Source: Actinomycetes bacterium (GTDB lineage Bacteria > Actinomycetota > Actinomycetes > Actinomycetales > Dermabacteraceae). From it: DNA of 64,000 nucleotides. The stretch is taken from positions 20,457 through 84,456 of the forward strand of contig JAEWEZ010000014.1 in assembly GCA_023389045.1 (NCBI GenBank), given 5' to 3'. Below are positions 56,113 to 64,000 of this stretch, piece by piece (within the stretch, counting starts at the first letter, position 1; each line of letters starts with the position of its first letter). The notes under the pieces were generated by a model. It was not told the origin of the DNA. It saw only the letters and a program-made list of their open reading frames with translations, and made no database searches. The translations under genes were made by a program, and so were the position numbers.

Positions 56113-56948
56113 GCCGACGCTCCACCGGCCGGCTCAGCCGCCCCGCACTACCGAATCCCTATGACCTCTCGACCTGGCGCGATGCCACTCCAGCGGGAGC
56201 CTCAGGTTCATCAGGTGCCGCGGACGCAGCCAGCGGAACACCCCCGTCGGCCCCGTCGGCTGCTGAACACCGCGCCCAGGCAGCACCGGAACCCAAGCAT
56301 CTGAACCGATCCGGCGCACCCTTCGCAGATACCGGGAACAATCTCGGACCGGCAGGTGACGAAACAGCAGACGAGACGGCGCAGGATCCCTCGGACCTCC
56401 CCGACCCCCCGGAGCTGCCCCGTCTGGATGACCCTTTCGAACTGGCCCGACGCACCCTGAATCGCTCCCGCGCGGCAGCCCGCGACCGCGGCCTCTTTGC
56501 AATCTCCCGAAAAACCCAGACCCGGCGCCTGCGGGAAAAAGACCACGGGCAGGATGCGCCCGGCTACTCCGGCGCCCACCCCGACCCCCGCGATCCGCAG
56601 TCGATCAGCTCGGTGATGCGCAAGGTGCTTGCCGATATGGGCTGGAATGAAGGGATGAACGCCGGCCGCGTCCTGGAGGAATGGGATGAGATCGTCGGTG
56701 AGAGGGTCGCCGCCCACTGCCAGCCGGTGTCCCTCGAGGGCGGTGTGCTCGTGATCAGCGCGGACTCCTCCGCCTGGGCCTCACAAATGCGGATGATCTC
56801 GGCGCATCTGATTACGACGATCGAAAAACATGTGGGGGCACATGTGATCAGTGAACTCACCGTGACCGGCCCAGCGGCTGCCCAACGCACCTGGAAAAAG
56901 GGTGCGCGGACCGTGACCTGGCGAGGGGTCCGAGATACCTACGGCTGA
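56106..56948 (+). CDS. dciA: DUF721-family protein, DciA-type helicase-loading factor
   Basis: 280 aa. A long Pro/Ala/Asp-rich N-terminal half (about 1-110), then FELARRTLNRSRAAARDRG and the DUF721 domain (about 160-275) with VLEEWDEIVGERVAAHCQPVSL and SSAWASQMRMISAHLI. In bacteria without DnaC/DnaI, DciA proteins interact with the DnaB helicase. The recF-dciA-gyrB position is conserved in actinobacteria. A GTG at 56109 is an alternative start. Confidence 0.88.
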   Translation: MVSRRSTGRLSRPALPNPYDLSTWRDATPAGASGSSGAADAASGTPPSAPSAAEHRAQAAPEPKHLNRSGAPFADTGNNLGPAGDETADETAQDPSDLPDPPELPRLDDPFELARRTLNRSRAAARDRGLFAISRKTQTRRLREKDHGQDAPGYSGAHPDPRDPQSISSVMRKVLADMGWNEGMNAGRVLEEWDEIVGERVAAHCQPVSLEGGVLVISADSSAWASQMRMISAHLITTIEKHVGAHVISELTVTGPAAAQRTWKKGARTVTWRGVRDTYG

Positions 56949-57517
56949 GCCGGGACAAGAGGCGCGGTGATCCCTTCGCGAGTGCTGATACCCGCGATCT
57001 CCTCGAGATCCGTCGCGGCTGCCGGCCCCGCGATCCTTTCCATCCCCGGGATTGTGAAGACGCCGCAAACGGGCGTAGGGCGCGTTGGAGCCCCAGGGAG
57101 GGTATGGGCCTTCTGCTCCCCATCCGCTGGAGGCGTCACGGTGGCATTCCAGGCCGTACAGGGCACTTTCTGCGTCCACACACCGAGCGAGAAAGGTGAA
57201 GTAGGTGCCCCTTTCCGGTAGAATCAGCGTGTTCGGCCGATGCAGCCCCGAACGATGTTCACCGGCATCCACCCCCGTGGCTGCCGTGACATCGCAGAGC
57301 TGCGCCGACTCCCGGCACTGTCGGCCCGATCCCGCGGCCTGTCCAGGCTCGCGCGCACGCGCGCGAGGCACTGCGCAGGCCGTGCGCATGTCACCTCCGC
57401 AGATCCACATCTGCGAGGAATGTGCTGATCGGGCCGGGAATGCACGACGGGAGCCAGCCGAACACCGCGACGGGCCACCGTCGAGGAGACTGCACGAACT
57501 GCGAGGAGCCACATCCT
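56949..57517. other. dciA-gyrB intergenic region
   Basis: 569 nt with no supported gene. TAGAAT at 57219 is a candidate -10 element for gyrB, without a clear -35. The ribosome site GCGAGGAGCC (57501) precedes the gyrB GTG. Confidence 0.5.
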
Positions 57518-59613
<2,096 letters not shown>

Positions 59614-59690
59614 TGCGCCCGGGGCGCCGCGCCCACGTGAGCGCGCGCCCCCGGCGCTACCCCGACCGGCCCGAACCGAAAGGCGGCCCC

Positions 59691-62564
59691 ATGAGCACCG
59701 ACTCCCAGGATCCGATGGACACCAACCCGCAGGACGGCACCCCCACCGAGGGCGAGAACACCCCCGTCGGCGATCAGGATGTAACCCTCCCCGGCGCCCC
59801 CGTGACCCCCGGTGCAGAAGGAACCACCGAGGTTTCCGCTGAGGAAGCCGCTGACCGCACCGTGACCTTGGTCGATCCGATCGACGAGGGTGAAGGCGAC
59901 CAGATCACCCAGGTGGATCTGAACCAGGAAATGCAGAAGTCCTACCTGGACTACGCGATGAGCGTGATCGTCGGGCGCGCCCTGCCCGATGTGCGCGACG
60001 GCCTCAAGCCCGTGCATCGCCGCATCGTCTACGCGATGTACGACGGTGGTTACCGGCCTGACCGGTCATTCTCCAAGTGCGCGAAGGTCGTCGGCGAAGT
60101 GATGGGTAACTACCATCCGCATGGCGACAGCGCGATCTACGACGCCATGGTGCGTCTCGTGCAGCCGTGGTCCATGCGCTACCCGCTGATCCTCGGGCAG
60201 GGCAATTTCGGTTCCGCCGGTGACGACGGCGCCGCCGCCCCGCGATACACCGAGTGCAAGATGGCGCCGCTGGCGCTGGAGCTCGTGCGCGATATCGACC
60301 AGGACACGGTCGATATGCAGGGCAACTACGACGGCACCGTTGATGAGCCGACGATCCTGCCGGCACGTTTCCCGAACCTGCTGGTCAACGGTTCTGCCGG
60401 CATCGCGGTGGGTATGGCCACCAATATCCCGCCGCATAACCTGCGGGAAGTCGCCGATGCGGTGCAGTGGCTGCTGACGAACCCCGAGGCGACCAAGGAA
60501 GAACTGCTGGAGCAGTGCCTGGCCCGCATCAAGGGCCCCGACTTCCCGACCGGGGCGACCATCGTCGGCACCAAGGGCATCGAAGACGCCTACCGCACCG
60601 GCCGCGGCTCCATCACCCAGCGCGCCGTGGTCAACACCGAAGAGATCAACGGGCGCATGGCGCTCGTGGTCACCGAACTGCCCTATCAGGTCAACCCCGA
60701 CACCCTGGCCCGCAAGATCGCCGAAATGGTCAAGCTCGGCAAGATCCAGGGGATCGCCGACATCACCGATGAGACCTCCGGTAAGACCGGTCAGCGCCTC
60801 GTGCTCACCCTCAAGCGTGACGCCGTGGCAAAGGTGGTTCTGAACAACCTGTACAAGCACACGCAGCTGCAGGAGAACTTCTCGGCGAACATGCTGGCCC
60901 TGGCCGGCGGGGTGCCGCGCACCCTGTCGATCGACTCCTTCGTGCGCGAGTGGACCAAGCACCAGATCGACGTGATCGTGCGTCGCACCCGCTACCGCCT
61001 GCGCAAAGCCGAAGAGCAGATCCACATCTACCGCGGCTATCTGAAGGCTCTGGATGCCCTCGACGAGGTCATCGCGCTGATCCGCCGCTCCCCGGATGCG
61101 GACCGCGCCCGCGAAGGCCTAATGGAACTGCTCGAGATCGACGAGGTGCAGGCCAATGCGATCCTCGCGATGCAGCTGCGCCGACTGGCCGCCCTGGAGC
61201 GCCAGAAGATCATCGAGGAACACGACCGCCTGCAGGCCCTCATCGAGGAATACACCGCGATCCTCGCGGAGCCGGCCCGCCAGCGTCAGATCGTCTCCGA
61301 AGAGCTCGCAGAGATCGTGGACCGTTACGGCGATGACCGCCGCACCCAGATCCTGCCCTTCGACTCGGATATGTCGATCGAAGACCTCATTCCCGAAGAG
61401 GACGTCGTCGTCACCATCACCAAGGGCGGGTACGTCAAACGCACCCGCACCGACCAGTACCGCGCCCAGAAGCGCGGCGGTAAGGGTGTGCGCGGGGCGT
61501 CCCTGCGGGCCGACGATGTGGTCGAACACTTCTTCACCACCACCACCCACCAGTGGTTGCTGTTCTTCACCAACCAGGGCCGGGTCTACCGGATCAAGGG
61601 CTACGAGATCCCCGAGGCGCCGCGCGATGCCAAGGGGCAGCATGTGGCAAACTTGCTGGCCTTCCAGCCGGATGAACACATCGCCTCGGTGCTTGCCATC
61701 TCCACCTATGAGGATGCCGAGTACCTGGTTCTCGCCACCGCCTCCGGCCTGGTCAAGAAGACCGTGATGCCGGCCTTCGACTCCAACCGCAGCGGCGGCA
61801 TCATCGCGATCAACCTGCGCGAGATCGAACAGCCCGACGGCACGGTGGCCCAGGACCGCGTGATCGGCGCCCGCGCCGTGAACAGCGACGACCACCTCCT
61901 GCTGGTTTCCCAGAACGGCCAGTCGGTGCGCTTCCCGGCCGCCGATGACGTGCTGCGTCCGATGGGCCGCGCCACCAGCGGCGTGACCGGTATGAAGTTC
62001 CGTGAGAACGACCAGCTCGTGGGACTCGACGTGATCCGCCCCGACACCTTCGTTGTCACTGTGACCGACGGTGGTTTCGCCAAGCGTTCCTCGATCGACG
62101 AGTACCGCGTGCAGGGCCGCGGCGGCCTCGGTATTCGGGTGGCGAAGCTCCCCGATGACCGTGGCGTGCTGGTTGGCGGCGCCGTCGTGGAGGAGACCGA
62201 CGAACTGCTGGTCGTGATGGAAAAGGGCAAGGTGGTCCGTTCCCGGGTCAGCGAGATCCCCGTCAAAGGCCGCACCACCATGGGTGTCGTGTTCGCGAAG
62301 CCCGATAAGGGCGACCGGATCATCCTCGTGACCACCTCCAAGGAATCCGAGGAGGACGTCGAGGAGCTCGCGGAGCAGCTTGCCGAAGGTGCTGCGGAGG
62401 CAGCCGGTGAGAGTGCTGCTGAAGCGGCAGGATCAGCAGATCCTGTGGAGAGTGGCGCTGAGAGTGGCGCGGAGACTCCGTCGGCCCCGGAGGATGATCT
62501 AGGCTCGGATCCGTCCGCGACCGACGATGCAACCGCGTCGGATGACCCGTCCAACGAGGAGTGA
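59691..62564 (+). CDS. gyrA: DNA gyrase subunit A
   Basis: 957 aa. An acidic Thr/Pro-rich N-terminal extension of about 75 residues precedes the core. [31 protein letters not shown] and the quinolone-region [26 protein letters not shown] are seen, with catalytic Tyr in [11 protein letters not shown]. The [13 protein letters not shown] box reads [13 protein letters not shown] at the C-terminal domain. The tail (about 885-957) is acidic Ala/Glu/Ser. It acts with GyrB to introduce negative supercoils. The QRDR keeps Ser (HGDSAIYD) and Asp (IYDAMV), the susceptible-type residues. Confidence 0.97.
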   Translation: MSTDSQDPMDTNPQDGTPTEGENTPVGDQDVTLPGAPVTPGAEGTTEVSAEEAADRTVTLVDPIDEGEGDQITQVDLNQEMQKSYLDYAMSVIVGRALPDVRDGLKPVHRRIVYAMYDGGYRPDRSFSKCAKVVGEVMGNYHPHGDSAIYDAMVRLVQPWSMRYPLILGQGNFGSAGDDGAAAPRYTECKMAPLALELVRDIDQDTVDMQGNYDGTVDEPTILPARFPNLLVNGSAGIAVGMATNIPPHNLREVADAVQWLLTNPEATKEELLEQCLARIKGPDFPTGATIVGTKGIEDAYRTGRGSITQRAVVNTEEINGRMALVVTELPYQVNPDTLARKIAEMVKLGKIQGIADITDETSGKTGQRLVLTLKRDAVAKVVLNNLYKHTQLQENFSANMLALAGGVPRTLSIDSFVREWTKHQIDVIVRRTRYRLRKAEEQIHIYRGYLKALDALDEVIALIRRSPDADRAREGLMELLEIDEVQANAILAMQLRRLAALERQKIIEEHDRLQALIEEYTAILAEPARQRQIVSEELAEIVDRYGDDRRTQILPFDSDMSIEDLIPEEDVVVTITKGGYVKRTRTDQYRAQKRGGKGVRGASLRADDVVEHFFTTTTHQWLLFFTNQGRVYRIKGYEIPEAPRDAKGQHVANLLAFQPDEHIASVLAISTYEDAEYLVLATASGLVKKTVMPAFDSNRSGGIIAINLREIEQPDGTVAQDRVIGARAVNSDDHLLLVSQNGQSVRFPAADDVLRPMGRATSGVTGMKFRENDQLVGLDVIRPDTFVVTVTDGGFAKRSSIDEYRVQGRGGLGIRVAKLPDDRGVLVGGAVVEETDELLVVMEKGKVVRSRVSEIPVKGRTTMGVVFAKPDKGDRIILVTTSKESEEDVEELAEQLAEGAAEAAGESAAEAAGSADPVESGAESGAETPSAPEDDLGSDPSATDDATASDDPSNEE

Positions 62565-62570
62565 TCCCTG

Positions 62571-63242
62571 GTGAGCAGCACTGAGAGCAGCCGACCCACT
62601 TCGGCTGAAGCCACGGCCAAGCTCCCCCGGATGCCCGAGGACAAGAGCGCCGGGACGAGCGCGGGGGCGCGCACCGGTCAGAGCGCAGCATCAGCGAGTT
62701 CTGCCAGCTCCGCATCGTCGGCGTCGTCGGCGAGCAGCCCGAGCTCCGCGAACTCTGCACCGCGCACAGCCACGCTCGGCTCCGGCAGCGGTGACGCCCG
62801 CCGCGGCGCAAGCCGCAGCCCCGTGCGCAAGAACCGTGGCGCAGAAGCCGCCGCCGCAGCCGCCTCCGAGTCCAGCTCCCGTGGACCGCGCCGCGTGCGC
62901 CTGACCATGGCCCGCCTGGACCCGTTCTCCGTGATGAAGATTTCCTTCCTCATCGCGGTGGCCGTGGGCCTTGCGACGGTGATCGCCGCCGCCGTGCTGT
63001 GGAACGTGGTCGACGCGATCGGCCTGTGGGACAAGCTCGACGAACTGGGCCGTGACCTCAACCGAGGCAAGTCGCTGCCGTTCATGGACCTGTTCCGCTT
63101 CCGCAACATGGTCTCCTACGCGACGATTATCGCCTTCGTGAACCTCGTGATCATCACCGCGCTAGGCACCCTGATGGCCTTCCTCTACAACATCGTGGCG
63201 GCCCTGCTCGGCGGCCTGAAGATCACCTTCACCGACGACTGA
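62571..63242 (+). CDS. DUF3566 membrane protein
   Basis: 223 aa. A Ser/Ala-rich disordered N-terminal part (about 1-105) leads into RRVRLTMARLDPFSVMKISFL, two membrane helices (about 123-145 and 183-210) and a short end. The DUF3566 family regularly follows gyrA in actinobacteria; its function is unknown. It starts with a GTG 6 nt after gyrA, with GAGGAG upstream, so it is co-transcribed. Confidence 0.9.
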   Translation: MSSTESSRPTSAEATAKLPRMPEDKSAGTSAGARTGQSAASASSASSASSASSASSPSSANSAPRTATLGSGSGDARRGASRSPVRKNRGAEAAAAAASESSSRGPRRVRLTMARLDPFSVMKISFLIAVAVGLATVIAAAVLWNVVDAIGLWDKLDELGRDLNRGKSLPFMDLFRFRNMVSYATIIAFVNLVIITALGTLMAFLYNIVAALLGGLKITFTDD

Positions 63243-63263
63243 GCCGCTGCGATCGGCAACCCT

Positions 63264-63298
63264 CCAGCGCCCCGCACCTACACGGTGCGGGGCGCTGG
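63264..63298 (+). terminator. Terminator of the gyrBA operon
   Basis: A perfect 15-bp stem (63264-63278 with 63284-63298) around a 5-nt loop, 21 nt after the DUF3566 stop. No T-run. Confidence 0.7.
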
Positions 63299-63472
63299 TG
63301 TGTGTGGCTGCTTTGTGAAGGGTGACGCCGAGAAGCAAGGGAGGCCATGGCATGTGAAGTGGGGAACAGCCAAGGGGCTGAAGTGGACCGAAAGCGGTGA
63401 TCCCGGTACAGTTGGTCGCCGGTGGTACGAAGCGGAAACGATCCCGGATCGTTTCCAGACCGCATCATCCCC

Positions 63473-63546
63473 GGGCCTATAGCTCAGTCGGTTAGAGCGC
63501 TGTCCTGATAAGACAGAGGTCACTGGTTCAAGTCCAGTTAGGCCCA
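63473..63546 (+). tRNA. tRNA-Ile (GAT)
   Basis: 74 nt. GGGCCTA pairs with TAGGCCC, and the discriminator is A. The anticodon arm CTGTC-CTGATAA-GACAG gives GAT. T-arm CTGG-TTCAAGT-CCAG. CCA is not encoded (CCCA follows). Ile and Ala tRNAs behind gyrA are typical of actinobacteria. Confidence 0.96.
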
Positions 63547-63569
63547 CCCAGAGGATCGGAGGAGTCCTG

Positions 63570-63764
63570 ATGAGGAAGGCGTTCATCACCGTCGCCGCAG
63601 TCATCGGCGCCGCTGTGACCGGCCTGCTTGTGTGGCGCAAGGTCGAGTCAGACCGAATCCGTGACGACCTGTGGGCCCAGGCCGCAACCGCGGCTGCACC
63701 CCAGGAAACCCCCACCCCGAAGCAGGAGCCCGTTCCGGCTCCCGTGCAGGTTCAGCGCTCCTGA
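63570..63764 (+). CDS. DLW-39 family small membrane protein
   Basis: 64 aa. One membrane helix (about 5-23) is followed by WRKVESDRIRDDLWAQA, whose DLW gives the family its name, and a Pro/Gln-rich end. The family sits between tRNA-Ile and tRNA-Ala genes after gyrA in actinobacteria; function unknown. GGAGGAG precedes the ATG. Confidence 0.85.
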   Translation: MRKAFITVAAVIGAAVTGLLVWRKVESDRIRDDLWAQAATAAAPQETPTPKQEPVPAPVQVQRS

Positions 63765-63804
63765 CTCGGGCCTGATCCCAGGTGGGAACCACACAACTTC
63801 ATAC

Positions 63805-63880
63805 GGGGACTTAGCTCAGTTGGTAGAGCGGTAGCTTTGCAAGCTTCAGGTCAGGGGTTCGATCCCCCTAGTCTCCACCA
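63805..63880 (+). tRNA. tRNA-Ala (TGC)
   Basis: 76 nt including an encoded CCA. GGGGACT pairs with AGTCTCC. The anticodon loop TTTGCAA gives TGC. T-arm AGGGG-TTCGATC-CCCCT. The anticodon stem GTAGC/GCTTC has one T-T mismatch, unusual for this tRNA. Confidence 0.94.
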
Positions 63881-63886
63881 GTGACC

Positions 63887-63918
63887 ACGAGGGCCCCTCC
63901 GCACGGAGGGGCCCTCGT
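63887..63918 (+). terminator. Terminator of tRNA-Ala
   Basis: A 15-bp perfect stem, 63887-63901 with 63904-63918, begins 7 nt after the CCA. The closing bases leave a very short loop. Confidence 0.7.
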
Positions 63919-63988
63919 CGTCGTCCTCGAGCCGTCAGCACGCGCAAACTCTTCCCGACCGGTGGACGGTCGGCTAGATTCTCCAGGC

Positions 63989-64000
63989 ATGACACTCGAC
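63989..64000 (+). CDS. Possible start of a further gene, cut by the window edge
   Basis: ATGACACTCGAC begins at 63989, preceded by TAGATT (63975) as a possible -10. If so, the transcript would be nearly leaderless. Only four codons are visible, so no product can be named. Confidence 0.25.

Overview
The window is chromosomal DNA around the replication origin of a GC-rich actinobacterium. The order trxB - parB - parA - rsmG - jag - yidC - yidD - rnpA - rpmH - dnaA - dnaN - recF - dciA - gyrB - gyrA is the classic actinobacterial origin block. Sortase-anchored 'choice-of-anchor M' proteins with a linked metal ABC transporter, plus a DUF6049-murJ-pseudokinase block, point to Micrococcales. A Dermabacteraceae-type skin commensal is my best guess, but family level is inference.

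Layout. (1) 6-6391: surface/metal-uptake locus with a sortase-anchored repeat protein, a ZnuA-like binding protein interrupted by the same repeat domain, a Tat-exported repeat protein, an ATPase and a permease. (2) 6480-8183: SelO protein AMPylase. (3) 8305-22396: glycan-utilisation locus. A leftward arm holds a DeoR-type regulator, GH4, GH38 and an alkaline-phosphatase-superfamily enzyme. A rightward arm holds a PfkB kinase, ABC binding protein, two permeases and GH31. (4) 22517-25440: small membrane protein, NYN-domain protein, tRNA-Leu, a degenerate repeat-bearing stretch and the wreck of a LamG/LPXTG surface protein. (5) 25586-27448: rplI-rpsR-ssb-rpsF. (6) 27677-39716: class A PBP, CCA-adding enzyme, then DUF6049, MurJ, a membrane pseudokinase and a small membrane protein, all envelope related. 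(7) 39883-41428: thioredoxin reductase and a CxxS thioredoxin-like protein. (8) 41429-45071: a 3.6 kb stretch with no credible gene. It holds a DnaA-box cluster and at least 13 parS-like sites, and I read it as the chromosomal centromere. (9) 45072-51080: leftward parB to rpmH. (10) 51574-64000: rightward dnaA, dnaN, recF, dciA, gyrB (one-base frameshift), gyrA, a DUF3566 membrane protein, tRNA-Ile, a DLW-39-type peptide and tRNA-Ala.

How it fits together. Initiation (DnaA, oriC boxes), the clamp and repair (DnaN, RecF), the helicase-loading factor (DciA), supercoiling (GyrAB) and origin segregation (ParA, ParB, parS) lie within about 20 kb. The most striking features are the dense and entirely imperfect parS array, a ParB with a roughly 230-residue lysine/alanine-rich insertion between its ParA-binding peptide and its CTPase domain, and DnaA boxes both inside the dnaA coding sequence and beside the parS array. 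The gyrB frameshift removes the TOPRIM half of an essential protein, so it is most likely a sequence error and should be checked first.
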